Below, one piece after another: positions 1 to 8,041 of a stretch of DNA of 64,000 bases. Every line of letters begins with the position of its first letter. Position 1 is the stretch's first letter. Source of the DNA: Cellulomonas avistercoris (GTDB lineage: Bacteria; Actinomycetota; Actinomycetes; Actinomycetales; Cellulomonadaceae); assembly GCF_014836445.1 (NCBI RefSeq), contig NZ_JACSQV010000002.1, positions 73,927 through 137,926 on the forward strand. The letters are read 5' to 3'. The position numbers and the translations under genes are program-made. The notes beneath the pieces are model-generated. The model saw only the letters and a program-made list of their open reading frames with translations. It did no database searches and was not told the DNA's origin.

Positions 1-88
1 TGCTGCACGTGCTCGGTCAGCTGCGCCTGGCGATGCGGGAGGCGTCACCGCCCTGCCACCGTCCGGGTCGGCAGGCCATCGTGTCGCG

Positions 89-1312
89 TCAGGCGCGGCG
101 CCCAGCACGGGCGGCGAACGCGTCCATCGCGGTCAGGATCTGCGGCGCCTGCCAGACCTTGTGCCGTAGCGCCGAGGTCGACGGTTGAAGGACACCAGCC
201 TTCTCGAGGACCTCGATCGCGTTGCGGGCACCACGGTCGGAGATGGCGAGCGTCGCTGCGACGTAGCCCGCGTTCACGACGGGCTGGGCGAAGAGCGCGT
301 CGACGAGGCGCCACGCTGCCGAGTCGGATCTGGCCCTGACCTGGTCCTGCCATGCAGCACGAAGGGCCATGACGTCGTCGGCGAGGTGGCGGCCGTTGAC
401 GGTGGCGGCCAGTGCCGCGTGGGCGACCTGTTCGGCGATGGGGTCGGGGTCGCCCTCCCGGTAGCTGGTGAGCGCGCGGAAGTAGCGGTCGGGATCGCGC
501 AAGAGGCCGGCGGAGACGGGCACGGTCGTGTGGCGGGTCAGGCCCCGGCGGCGCAGAACCTGTTGCAGCAGCACACGGCCGGTGCGCCCGTTGCCGTCGA
601 CGAACGGGTGGATGGTCTCGAACTGGGCCTGGACGAGCGCTGCGTGCGTGAGTGCGGGGATGTCGTCGCGCTCAGCGAACCTGACCATGTCGTCGATTGC
701 AGCCTGCACGCGTTCGTGGTGCGGGGGGATGAAGTCGGCGCCGTGCGGGCTGATCGCGGAGGCGCCCACCCACACCTGTTCGGCGCGCCATCGGCCGGCG
801 ACGTCCGGGGCGGAGACGGCGAGCAAGGCGTGGTGGACGGCGAGGATCGTGTCGGGGGTGATGTCGTCGCCAACGGTGAGGGCTTCATTCATGGCGCGCA
901 CGTTCGCGGCCACGAGGTCGGCGTTCTGCTCGGATCCCACTCCGAGACTTGCCATGGCGAGGTTGCGGGCGTTGGTCGTGAGGTGCTCGATCTGGGAGCT
1001 GGACGCCGACTCGGTGCGGAGCAGGACCGCGGGCATGGGGACAGGCATCGTTGCGACCTCGCTGTCGAACCGCGCGACATCGGAGGTCGCGTCATCGACG
1101 AGGGCGTGCACGTTGCTGCTGATGCGCGGGGTACGGTGCGCGATCGGTGGCAGCACCGACGCCTGGTAGGGGCGCGAGATCCGCTGGCGTTCCCAGACGC
1201 TGAGGCGCCCGTCATCGAGATTCGATGTCCAGTCGCGGGGCTCGGTGGTGAGCGCGGGCCACGCTGCGTCGTCACCCGCGCTGGGTTCGACGTCCGTCTG
1301 CCGGTCGCTCAT
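89..1312 (-). CDS. Fic family protein (probable AMP transferase)
   Basis: A 407-residue Fic-domain protein. Fic enzymes usually transfer AMP from ATP onto hydroxyl side chains of target proteins. The canonical active-site motif HPFVDGNGRTGR lies at residues 235-246, with the catalytic His at 235 and all Gly/Arg phosphate contacts present. Upstream, SSSQIEH (about 104-110) matches the autoinhibitory (S/T)xxxE(G/N) helix except that the last position is His. The C-terminal 100 residues look like a winged-helix region (VAATLAISDRGARNAIEVLEKAG). It is transcribed alone, with about 235 bp of leader before the tRNA, in which I see no clear promoter. The ATG start lacks a strong ribosome binding site. 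Family assignment is secure; the target protein is unknown. Confidence 0.93.
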   Translation of the reverse strand: MSDRQTDVEPSAGDDAAWPALTTEPRDWTSNLDDGRLSVWERQRISRPYQASVLPPIAHRTPRISSNVHALVDDATSDVARFDSEVATMPVPMPAVLLRTESASSSQIEHLTTNARNLAMASLGVGSEQNADLVAANVRAMNEALTVGDDITPDTILAVHHALLAVSAPDVAGRWRAEQVWVGASAISPHGADFIPPHHERVQAAIDDMVRFAERDDIPALTHAALVQAQFETIHPFVDGNGRTGRVLLQQVLRRRGLTRHTTVPVSAGLLRDPDRYFRALTSYREGDPDPIAEQVAHAALAATVNGRHLADDVMALRAAWQDQVRARSDSAAWRLVDALFAQPVVNAGYVAATLAISDRGARNAIEVLEKAGVLQPSTSALRHKVWQAPQILTAMDAFAARAGRRA

Positions 1313-1547
1313 CAGGCTTCAACCACCGTGGTCACTATTGAAACCTAGCCGCTTAGCCTTCAGTAAGCGACGTGTGTGTTGAAGGCTGCGAGTCGACCGC
1401 ACCCCGAAACGCCTGGCGACCGTACGGCCACACGAGCGCTGGGGCAGCAAGTCCGATCCGGACGATCCTGTTGACCACGAGGCCCTGCCACCACCGCGAC
1501 GGACTCGCGCGCAGCGGCCACACACCCCTTGAGCTGCACCAACACCG

Positions 1548-1620
1548 TGCGCCTGGGCAGATTCGAACTGCCGACACCCGCTTTAGGAGAGCGGTGCTCT
1601 ATCCCCTGAGCTACAGGCGC
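1548..1620 (-). tRNA. tRNA-Arg(CCT)
   Basis: On the minus strand the 73-nt sequence folds into a full cloverleaf: acceptor GCGCCTG paired with CAGGCGC, D-stem GCTC/GAGC, anticodon stem CCGCT/AGCGG with loop CTCCTAA, and T-arm GGCAG-TTCGAAT-CTGCC. The anticodon CCT reads AGG (Arg). The discriminator base is A and CCA is not encoded. I saw no duplicated 3' end nearby that would mark an integrated element. Confidence 0.96.
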
Positions 1621-1791
1621 GTGGGCCCGAGCCGAGCTGCGCCGAAGGCTCGGACGTCACGTCGTCAGGGTCTTCGATCACGGCACTTCCGGTCCCATGC
1701 GGCGTCCGTGGGACCGCGAGGACCCGCACCGACGCGGGTCCCAGGGTAGCGGGGCGGGCACGGAGCTAGCGCCAGGAGCCCGTAGCGGGTC

Positions 1792-2376
1792 TCATGTGAG
1801 GTAGTTCAACGCCTCTCGGAGCGGTCCCTGCGCCCTCGGCAGGGTGCGGGCGATGCTCCGCAGCGCGGCCGGTGAGCTGCCGCGTCGGCGGAGCCACGTC
1901 CGGAGCGCGTCGATGCCGGTCTCGTACCCGATCTCGCCACGCAGCCGGAACGCGTCGACGATGGACCGCTCTGCGCTATACAGACCAACGGTCGCGTCCG
2001 TGCCTGCGATCGGGGTCGTGGTGCGGCCGAGCGTGAAGGTGGCGGCGTCGAACATGTGCCATCGGACGGTGTCGACGACGGCGGGGCGCCGGGTGCCGCG
2101 CGGGAGCGCCAGGTCGATCCGCCCGGGGATGGCGTCGACGAGCGCGTGGTGCGCGAGAGCGGACATCAGACACAGGGTGGCGTCGGGCGCGCGGGTCGCG
2201 GCAGCGTAGAGGTCGGTGTCGTAGCCGGCGGTCTCCGGGCGTTGGTACAGCCCGCGGCCGAGTCGTTCGAGCCGTCCGTCCGCCGCGAGACGTTGGACCG
2301 CACGTGCGTTGACCCCCGCTGCGGCCGCCTCCTCGAGGGTGAAGGCGTGGGGGGGAAGTGCCGCGGTGCGGTCCAT
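1792..2376 (-). CDS. AbiEi-like transcriptional regulator / orphan type IV antitoxin
   Basis: A 194-residue protein with an N-terminal winged-helix region (FTLEEAAAAGVNARAVQRL, then GRLERLGRGLYQ, residues about 12-45), as in AbiEi-type antitoxins and related actinobacterial 'type IV TA antitoxin domain' proteins. The rest (SALAHHALVDAIP, then SAERSIVDAFRLRGEIG) fits the C-terminal part of that family. I chose the ATG at 2376 because AGGAGGTGG sits just upstream; an upstream in-frame ATG at 2442 would put the palindrome inside the gene. AbiEi proteins repress their own promoter by binding inverted repeats, and a perfect palindrome lies 25 bp upstream. No AbiEii-type nucleotidyltransferase toxin is adjacent, so this is an orphan or a plain regulator. 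Confidence 0.8.
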   Translation of the reverse strand: MDRTAALPPHAFTLEEAAAAGVNARAVQRLAADGRLERLGRGLYQRPETAGYDTDLYAAATRAPDATLCLMSALAHHALVDAIPGRIDLALPRGTRRPAVVDTVRWHMFDAATFTLGRTTTPIAGTDATVGLYSAERSIVDAFRLRGEIGYETGIDALRTWLRRRGSSPAALRSIARTLPRAQGPLREALNYLT

Positions 2377-2401
2377 CTCCACCTCCTGGCATGTCGCCAA
2401 C

Positions 2402-2429
2402 CGTCTACACGTAACGTTACGTGTAGACG
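2402..2429. promoter_or_regulatory. 28-bp perfect palindrome, candidate operator
   Basis: The arms CGTCTACACGTAAC and GTTACGTGTAGACG are exact reverse complements with no spacer. The site is 25 bp upstream of the AbiEi-like start and about 46 bp downstream of the small membrane protein gene. Its position suggests an autoregulatory operator. A terminator for the upstream gene is less likely because a stem without a loop folds poorly and no T-tract follows. Confidence 0.7.
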
Positions 2430-2475
2430 TTATGCGACGCAAGACCGAACCGCGCGGCCGCTCCGAGTCCGGCCG

Positions 2476-2691
2476 TCACCCCGCCGTGCGGCCCCGTGAC
2501 GACACCGCCAGGAACACCGCCGCACCGAGCCCGGGCAGCAGCAGGATGACCAGCACCCACAGCAGGGCAGCACGCGTCGGCCGGTCCTGGGACCTCCAGC
2601 GCATCAGCGCGACCACCGTGAGCGGCAGCACCAGCAGCACGGCGATCGACCACACCACGTCGTAGAACGCGGGCACGAGCGGCATCTCCAT
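2476..2691 (-). CDS. Small membrane protein, PLDc_N-like
   Basis: A 71-residue protein with two predicted membrane helices (about residues 9-28, VVWSIAVLLVLPLTVVALMR, and 42-63, LLWVLVILLLPGLGAAVFLA) joined by a short basic loop. The pattern resembles the phospholipase D nuclease N-terminal (PLDc_N) family of tiny actinobacterial membrane proteins, whose function is not established. The ATG at 2691 was chosen because the hydrophobic region begins soon after it. A second ATG two codons later is equally possible. It is transcribed towards the AbiEi-like gene. Confidence 0.7.
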   Translation of the reverse strand: MEMPLVPAFYDVVWSIAVLLVLPLTVVALMRWRSQDRPTRAALLWVLVILLLPGLGAAVFLAVSSRGRTAG

Positions 2692-2771
2692 CCGCGGAGC
2701 GTACCGACCGGCGCGCACCCGAGAGGCGCTGACCGACAACCTGTCGACGGACCAACATCGGCCCACACCGC

Positions 2772-2805
2772 ACGGCCGGGACCGGTGCACCCCGGTCCCG
2801 GCCGT
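2772..2805 (-). terminator. Stem-loop terminator after the alpha/beta hydrolase gene
   Basis: A perfect 14-bp stem (ACGGCCGGGACCGG with its complement) encloses a 6-nt loop and lies 24 bp beyond the stop codon of the gene at 2830-3555. There is no strong T-tract, as is usual in GC-rich actinobacteria. Confidence 0.75.
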
Positions 2806-2829
2806 CCGCCCCCTCCGTACCCACACCCC

Positions 2830-3555
2830 TCAGCGCGCGCTCTTCTCCGCCGCCTGCAGGATGACGTCCGTGACGACGCCCGGCTGCGAGACCGTCACGG
2901 CGTGCGACGCGTCGACCTCGACGAGGTGGGCGTCCGCGCGGTCGGCCATGAAGCGCGACAGCCCGGCCGGCACGGCGAGGTCCTGCTGCGCGGCGACCAC
3001 CCAGGACTCGATCGACTTCCAGGCCGCGCGCGTCGACGGCGCCTCGAACGCGGCCAGCGCGAGCGGGCGCTGGGTGACCGCCATCTGCTGGGCGACCTCG
3101 GGGTCGACGTCGCCGGCGAACAGCTCGTGGAACCGGGCCTGGTCAATGTACAGCTCGGGGGCCATGCTGCCGTCCGGGGTCGGGTACAGCACCGGCTGCG
3201 CGGCGTCGCCGAGGCGCGCGCCCGGGAACTTGGTGACGAGGTCGACCAGGGTCTCCCCCGGCTCGGCCAGGAAGCTCGCGACGTAGACGAGCGCGGTGAC
3301 CCCCGGGTGGCCGTCGGCCGCGTGGCTCATCACGACGCCGCCGTAGGAGTGGCCCGCGATGACGATGGGGCCGTCGATGCTGTCGAGGACGCTGCGCAGG
3401 TACGCGGCGTCGCCCTCGATGCTCCGCAGCGGGTTCGCGACGGCGATGACGTGGTGGCCGGCCTCCAGGAGCGCCGTGACCGAGCCGTTCCAGCTCGACG
3501 AGTCCGCGTAGGCGCCGTGGACGAGGACGATGGTCTGCTTCGACGTGTGGCTCAT
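2830..3555 (-). CDS. Alpha/beta-fold hydrolase
   Basis: A 241-residue cytoplasmic alpha/beta hydrolase. The oxyanion-hole motif HGAYAD is near residue 13, the nucleophile elbow GHSYGG at 68-73 has Ser70 as nucleophile, and DASHAV near 215-220 supplies the catalytic His. The overall pattern resembles the EstC/pyrethroid-hydrolase-like branch of small esterases. The substrate cannot be read from sequence. The gene lies 69 bp downstream of the ridA-type gene on the same strand, so the two probably form a transcript facing the large LuxR regulator. A GAGAAGC stretch precedes the ATG. Confidence 0.88.
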   Translation of the reverse strand: MSHTSKQTIVLVHGAYADSSSWNGSVTALLEAGHHVIAVANPLRSIEGDAAYLRSVLDSIDGPIVIAGHSYGGVVMSHAADGHPGVTALVYVASFLAEPGETLVDLVTKFPGARLGDAAQPVLYPTPDGSMAPELYIDQARFHELFAGDVDPEVAQQMAVTQRPLALAAFEAPSTRAAWKSIESWVVAAQQDLAVPAGLSRFMADRADAHLVEVDASHAVTVSQPGVVTDVILQAAEKSAR

Positions 3556-3624
3556 GGTGCTTCTCCTTCGGTCGAGGGGGCGCCGGATGCGTCCCCAGCG
3601 TGTGGGTGGGCAGGAGCAGGGGTG

Positions 3625-4128
3625 TCAGGGCCGCACCTCGACCTCGAGTTCGACCGCGACGGGCGAGCCGAGCGGCAACCAGGCGACGCCGACGGCGGAG
3701 CGGACGTGCCGCCCGCACTCACCGAAGACGTGGAGCAGCAGGTGGGACGCGCCGTCGACGACCACCGTCTGCTGCGTGAACGCGTCGGCGGAGGCGACGT
3801 AGCCGACCACCCGGACGATGCGGACGACGTCGTCGAGCGGGACCTGGCCGTGCACGGCGGCGAGCGCGTTGACCGCCGCCACGCGGGCCAGGGTCGCGGC
3901 CTCCGGCACCGTGACGCCGTCCCCGACCCGGCCCGTCGCCGGCAGGCTGCCGTCGACCAGCGGCAGGTGGCTCGACGTGACGACCCGCATGCCGACCCGC
4001 AGCGCGGGGACGTCGGGGGTCACCGGGGCGGGTGTGTGCGGCAGGCGCAGGCCGAGCTCGGCCAACCGGACCAAGGGACGAGTGCCTGCGCCGGCCGGTG
4101 CGTCCGTGCCGCGCGTGCGGTCGGTCAT
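3625..4128 (-). CDS. RidA family protein (YjgF/YER057c/UK114)
   Basis: A 167-residue member of the Rid superfamily. The family trait of a small fold with a sheet ending in a V-x-V-E-x-x-V strand is seen at the C-terminus (SAVGVAWLPLGSPVAVELEV). RidA itself hydrolyses reactive enamine/imine intermediates from PLP enzymes; this longer protein belongs to a divergent subgroup, and the Arg that binds carboxylate in RidA is not obvious (the matching stretch reads ECGRHVRSAVG). It is first in a probable two-gene transcript with the alpha/beta hydrolase. Divergent expression from the LuxR regulator suggests that regulator controls it (inference). Confidence 0.82.
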   Translation of the reverse strand: MTDRTRGTDAPAGAGTRPLVRLAELGLRLPHTPAPVTPDVPALRVGMRVVTSSHLPLVDGSLPATGRVGDGVTVPEAATLARVAAVNALAAVHGQVPLDDVVRIVRVVGYVASADAFTQQTVVVDGASHLLLHVFGECGRHVRSAVGVAWLPLGSPVAVELEVEVRP

Positions 4129-4264
4129 GGGCTCTCCTCGGACGTCCCGAGGCCCAGGGCGACGTGGTCGCCGTCGTGATCGCGGTCGTCGTCATCGTCG
4201 TCGCCCCCTCCCGTGGATGTGCACCGATCGTCTGCCGCGGGGGGCCCGCGTCGAGTCCCGCACC

Positions 4265-4306
4265 CGCGTAGTCGTGCGGCCGCGGCACCCGTCGCACGAC
4301 TACGCG
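4265..4306. promoter_or_regulatory. 14-bp inverted repeat between divergent ridA-like gene and LuxR regulator
   Basis: The arms CGCGTAGTCGTGCG (4265-4278) and CGCACGACTACGCG (4293-4306) are exact reverse complements separated by 14 bp. A further CTACGC/GCGTAG pair follows (4300-4305 and 4316-4321), giving three related half-sites. The site is 137 bp upstream of the ridA-like start and 99 bp upstream of the LuxR start, so it is a plausible shared operator or activator site. The remainder of the 276-bp intergenic region shows no further structure I can name. Confidence 0.6.
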
Positions 4307-4404
4307 ACCGCACGGGCGTAGCCACCGGAAACACGGCCTGCGTACACTCCCGATCCGTGACGAGTGCCTCACCCCCCGCACCGGACGCCGTGAAGTAGCG
4401 CGCC

Positions 4405-7146
4405 GTGAGGCTGTGCAGCCGTGAGGCCGAGCTCGCCCGCATGACGGACCTCCTCGAGGTCGTCTGCTCCGGCCGCAGCGGGGCCCTGCTGGTCCGCAGC
4501 GACGCGGGCATGGGCAAGACGGCGCTCCTGGCGGAGGTGACGGCGCAGGCCCGCGCCGCCGGGGTCCGCACCCGCGAGCTGCGCGGGGTCGCCGGCGAGG
4601 CCGACTTCGGGTTCGCCGCGCTGCAGCGGCTGCTCATCCCCTTCATGGATGGCTACGGCGAGCTGCCGGGGCCGCAGCGCCAGGCGCTCGGTGCGGCCAT
4701 CGGGCTCACGGACGCCGGGACGCCGGACCGGTTCCTCATCGGTCTGGCCACGCTCACGCTGCTGGCGGAGACGGAGCCCGACCGCCCCAAGCTGATCGTC
4801 ATCGACGACGCCCACTGGCTGGACCGGGAGTCCCTGGACACCCTCGTCTTCGTCGCGCGACGCATCCAGGCCGACTCGCTCGCGATCGTCTTCGCCGCGC
4901 GTCCCGAGGGCGCCGCGGCGTCCTCCTTCGACGGGATCCCGTGCGTCGAGCTGGGTCCGCTGTCGGCGGAGGCGACGACCGAGCTCCTCGCGGTCGCCAC
5001 CGGCGCCGTGGTCGACCCCGAGGTCGGGCGCCGCGTCGCGGTCGGCACGCAGGGGTGCCCGCTCGCCGTCGTCGAGCTCGCGCGCGACCTGTCACCCGGG
5101 CAGCTCGCGGGGGCGATCCCCCTGCCGGACCCGCTGCCGATCGGTGCGCGGCTCGAGGAGCTGTACCTCGAACGGGTCCGCGCGCTGCCCGCGCCCACGC
5201 AGCAGATGCTGCTCATCGCCGCCGCGGCGACCGGGGCGGCGCACCTGGCGACGGTCGTGGGCGCCGGTGCGATCGCCGGGCTCGGCGGGGACGCGCTGGA
5301 CCTCGCGCAGGACGACGGGCTGGTCGACGTCACCGCCACGGTCACCTTCCGCCACCCCCTCGTGCGCTCGGCCGTGTACCGGGGCGCGGCGCCCGCGGGA
5401 CGTCGGCGCGCCCACGCGCTCCTGGCGCAGGTGACCGACCCGGACGCCGAGCCCGACGCGTGGGTGTGGCACCGCGCCCGTGCGGTCACCGGCCCCGACG
5501 CCGACGTGGCCGCAGCGCTGGAGGCCCGGGGCCTCGAGGCCGAGCGACGGGGCCGCTACGCCGCCCGGGCCGCGCTGATGTCGCGCGCCGCGGAGCTCAC
5601 GTCCGACCCCCGCGACCACGCGCGGCGCACGCAGGCCGCGGCCGACGCCTTCCTGGTCGCGGGCGCGCCCGGCGAGGCGGGCGCGCTCCTCGAGCAGGTG
5701 CGGGTGGCGGACGCCGAGCCGCTGGTCCGGGCGCACGGCCGGCGGCTGCACGCCGCGCTCACCTACATCAGCCGCCCCGCGGACGCGCTGGTGACGCTCG
5801 TCGAGACGGCGCGGTCGCTCGAGGCCCTGGACCCCGAGCTGTCGCGCATGACGTACGCGGAGGCGCTCTTCATGGCGACGACCGCCTCGCACCTCGCCCC
5901 GCCAGGGCTCGTCGACCGTCTCGCCACCGCGGCGCTCGCGTCCCTGGACCCCGGTGAGTCCTCGGTCTTCGCCGACGTGATCCGCGCGCTGTCCGAGCGC
6001 CTGCTCGGCGGCTTCTCCGCCGCGGTCCCCGCCATGCGCACCGCGCTGGCGTCGCTGATGCGGCCGAACCTGCCGAGCGCGTTCACGCTGTGGATCGGCG
6101 TCGGCGGCATGCTCGCGGTCGAGCTGCTCGACCTCGAGACGTACCGCCGGTTCACGAGCCGGCTCGTCGACGAGCAACGGGCCCGCGGCGCACCCGACCC
6201 CCTGCGCTTCACCCTGACGGGCCAGGCGCAGTACGAGTTCTGGGACGGCCGGTTCGACGGTGCCGCCGCCCTGTTCGCCGAGGCGAGCGAGATCTCACGG
6301 TCGATCGGCGACAGCAGCATCGTGTGGAGCCTGGTCCTCAACCACGAGTTCCGGGTATGGCGCGACGACGAGGCGACGTCCCGGGCCCACTTCGAGACCG
6401 TCCACTCGCTCGCGCTCTCCGAGGTGCGCGCCGGCTACTGGGACGACAGCTCACGCCACGCGCTGGCGATCCTCGAGAACAGCCTGGGCCACTACGAGGC
6501 CGCCCTCGCCGCGGTGCGGCCCGTGTTCGAGCGCGACCTGATCCCCGGTGGCCGGATCCTCGTCGAGATCGTCGAGGCGGCCCACCGCAGCGGCAGCGAC
6601 GACCTCGCCGCGGCGGCCCTGGCGCGGCTCGGCGCACGGTCGCAGGCCTGCGGCACGGCCTGGGCAGCCGGTCTGCACGCGCGCAGCCGCGGGATCGTGG
6701 CGGGCGACGACGCCGAGCGACACTTCCAGCACGCGCTGTCCGTGCTCGCACCGCTGCCCGTGCGGACGGACGTCGCCCGGACCCACCTGCTCTACGGCGA
6801 GTGGCTGCGGCGGCAGAGCCGGCGCAAGGACGCCCGGGTGCAGCTCGCCACGGCCCACGACCTGTTCACCGCGATGGGCGCGCCCCACTTCGCCGCCCGC
6901 GCCGCGCGCGAGCTGGCCGCGACCGGCGCGACCGTCCGACGGCGCACCTCGGCGGCCGTCAGCGAGCCGCTGACACCCCAGGAGGCGGCGATCGCCCGGC
7001 TCGCAGCGGGCCCCGCCACCAACCGGGAGATCGCGGCCAGCCTGTTCCTGAGCGCGAGCACGGTCGACTACCACCTGCGCAAGGTGTACCGGAAGCTCGG
7101 CGTCGACTCCCGCCGCAAGCTGGCAACCGCCCTCGACGACCACTGA
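4405..7146 (+). CDS. LuxR-family regulator with N-terminal ATPase domain (LAL type)
   Basis: A 913-residue large ATP-binding LuxR-like regulator. The N-terminal AAA/STAND ATPase carries Walker A SDAGMGKTAL (32-41) and Walker B IVIDDAHWLD (131-140). The middle is helical and TPR-like. The last 60 residues (from LTPQEAAIARLAAGPATN) form a LuxR helix-turn-helix, with ASTVDYHLRKVYRKLGV as the recognition region. LAL proteins act as ATP- and ligand-dependent transcription activators. The GTG at 4405 is the first start after an in-frame stop at 4396; its ribosome binding site is weak. It is divergent from the ridA-hydrolase pair, its probable target, and followed by a large palindrome. Confidence 0.9.
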   Translation: MRLCSREAELARMTDLLEVVCSGRSGALLVRSDAGMGKTALLAEVTAQARAAGVRTRELRGVAGEADFGFAALQRLLIPFMDGYGELPGPQRQALGAAIGLTDAGTPDRFLIGLATLTLLAETEPDRPKLIVIDDAHWLDRESLDTLVFVARRIQADSLAIVFAARPEGAAASSFDGIPCVELGPLSAEATTELLAVATGAVVDPEVGRRVAVGTQGCPLAVVELARDLSPGQLAGAIPLPDPLPIGARLEELYLERVRALPAPTQQMLLIAAAATGAAHLATVVGAGAIAGLGGDALDLAQDDGLVDVTATVTFRHPLVRSAVYRGAAPAGRRRAHALLAQVTDPDAEPDAWVWHRARAVTGPDADVAAALEARGLEAERRGRYAARAALMSRAAELTSDPRDHARRTQAAADAFLVAGAPGEAGALLEQVRVADAEPLVRAHGRRLHAALTYISRPADALVTLVETARSLEALDPELSRMTYAEALFMATTASHLAPPGLVDRLATAALASLDPGESSVFADVIRALSERLLGGFSAAVPAMRTALASLMRPNLPSAFTLWIGVGGMLAVELLDLETYRRFTSRLVDEQRARGAPDPLRFTLTGQAQYEFWDGRFDGAAALFAEASEISRSIGDSSIVWSLVLNHEFRVWRDDEATSRAHFETVHSLALSEVRAGYWDDSSRHALAILENSLGHYEAALAAVRPVFERDLIPGGRILVEIVEAAHRSGSDDLAAAALARLGARSQACGTAWAAGLHARSRGIVAGDDAERHFQHALSVLAPLPVRTDVARTHLLYGEWLRRQSRRKDARVQLATAHDLFTAMGAPHFAARAARELAATGATVRRRTSAAVSEPLTPQEAAIARLAAGPATNREIAASLFLSASTVDYHLRKVYRKLGVDSRRKLATALDDH

Positions 7147-7222
7147 CCCCGACTCCCCCACCGGCCCGACGGGCCCTGCGCCCACCCCGCAGCCGGGAAG
7201 TGGTCACTCCTTCGGCTGCGCA

Positions 7223-7258
7223 CCCGGTGAGTGGTCACGTACGTGACCACTCACCGGG
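7223..7258. terminator. 36-bp perfect palindrome, probable bidirectional terminator
   Basis: CCCGGTGAGTGGTCACGT is followed immediately by its exact reverse complement. It lies between convergent genes, 77 bp after the LuxR regulator stop and 20 bp after the stop of the 77-residue gene on the other strand, which fits a two-way terminator. An extra GTGGTCAC half-copy sits at 7200-7207. Confidence 0.6.
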
Positions 7259-7277
7259 CGGCGACCGGTGGCGACCG

Positions 7278-7511
7278 TCAAGCGGGGGCGTCCGGGGCTG
7301 CGTCGGACGGCTCGGCGCCGTCGGCGAGCTCGTGCAGCCAGTTGTCCAGGACGTGCAGCACGGGCAGCCGGTGGCCCTGCGCCTCCTCGTAGCGACGCAG
7401 CATGGTGACGTCGTCGGCGTCGAGCGTGCGGATGCGCTGACCGAGGCGGCCGAGGGGCAGGTGGTGGTAGTCCGGCAGAGGGAGGTCCTCGCGGCCGACG
7501 TCGTCGCTCAT
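7278..7511 (-). CDS. Conserved short actinobacterial protein of unknown function
   Basis: A 77-residue acidic protein with a recognisable layout: DLPLPDYHHLPLGRLGQRIR, then a 'LDADDVTMLRRYEEAQGHRLPVL' type helix region. I have seen this DLPLPDYxxLPLGxLxxRIR pattern in short actinobacterial proteins and as a terminal domain in others, with no known function. The ATG at 7511 was chosen because GGAAGGAC lies 4 nt upstream; the longer version from 7574 adds an unlikely Trp/Pro-rich leader. No export signal is seen. It is transcribed alone and convergent with the LuxR regulator. Confidence 0.72.
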   Translation of the reverse strand: MSDDVGREDLPLPDYHHLPLGRLGQRIRTLDADDVTMLRRYEEAQGHRLPVLHVLDNWLHELADGAEPSDAAPDAPA

Positions 7512-7642
7512 GTCGTCCTTCCACATCCTTGGGGTATGGGGGCCCCAGCATGGACGACGCGGCGCCGATTGCACCCGGGTACCTCGGGTGATCCTGCGCG
7601 GGGACGCCCTGGTGACGCGCCGAGCCGTGGCACGATCTGCGC

Positions 7643-8032
7643 ATGCTCACCGCGGACGACGTCCTGAACACGAAGTTCGCGGCCACCAAGTTCCGCGACG
7701 GCTACGCCCAGGACGCCGTCGACGACTTCCTCGACCGGGTCGTCACGACGCTGCGGGCGGCGCAGACCGGCGTCCCCGCGGCGGACCCGGTGACCGCGGC
7801 GGACGTGGCGGCGGTGCGCTTCGAGGCCACGCGGTTCCGCGAGGGGTACGACATGGAGCAGGTCGACGCGCTCCTCGACCAGGTCCGCGACACGCTGCGG
7901 CACGGGCCTGCCGTCTCCGACGCGCCCGCCGCCCCGTCGACCGTCGACGCACCCCCGCCGCCGCCCCCGGCCGCGACGCCCGGGCTCATCGAGCCGTCGC
8001 GCGGCTGGCTCCAGCGCCTGCTGGGCCGCTGA
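7643..8032 (+). CDS. DivIVA-domain protein with two repeats
   Basis: A 129-residue protein with two DivIVA-type N-terminal motifs: FAATKFRDGYAQDAVDDFLD (12-31) and FEATRFREGYDMEQVDALLD (60-79). Each matches the F-x-x-x-x-F-R-x-G-Y-x-x-x-x-V-D-x-F/L-L-D signature that in DivIVA/Wag31 and SepF-like proteins mediates membrane and polar targeting. The long coiled coil of true DivIVA is missing, replaced by a Pro-rich linker and a basic amphipathic end (SRGWLQRLLGR). It probably acts in cell-envelope organisation rather than being the essential Wag31. Its stop is 9 bp from the convergent DUF488 gene. Confidence 0.85.
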   Translation: MLTADDVLNTKFAATKFRDGYAQDAVDDFLDRVVTTLRAAQTGVPAADPVTAADVAAVRFEATRFREGYDMEQVDALLDQVRDTLRHGPAVSDAPAAPSTVDAPPPPPPAATPGLIEPSRGWLQRLLGR

Positions 8033-8041
8033 GCCCGGCGG

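Noticed and set aside
1..88. End of a plus-strand gene entering the window
   Set aside because: The frame at position 3 starts plausibly but runs on antisense into the Fic gene without a stop until about 187, and is too short to judge.
1792..2691. Complete type IV toxin-antitoxin pair
   Set aside because: Neither neighbour resembles the AbiEii nucleotidyltransferase; the small gene at 2476 encodes a two-helix membrane protein.
1..3555. Integrated element at the tRNA-Arg gene carrying Fic and AbiEi-like genes
   Set aside because: No integrase, no duplicated tRNA end and no base-composition shift are seen, so the genes appear to be ordinary chromosome.
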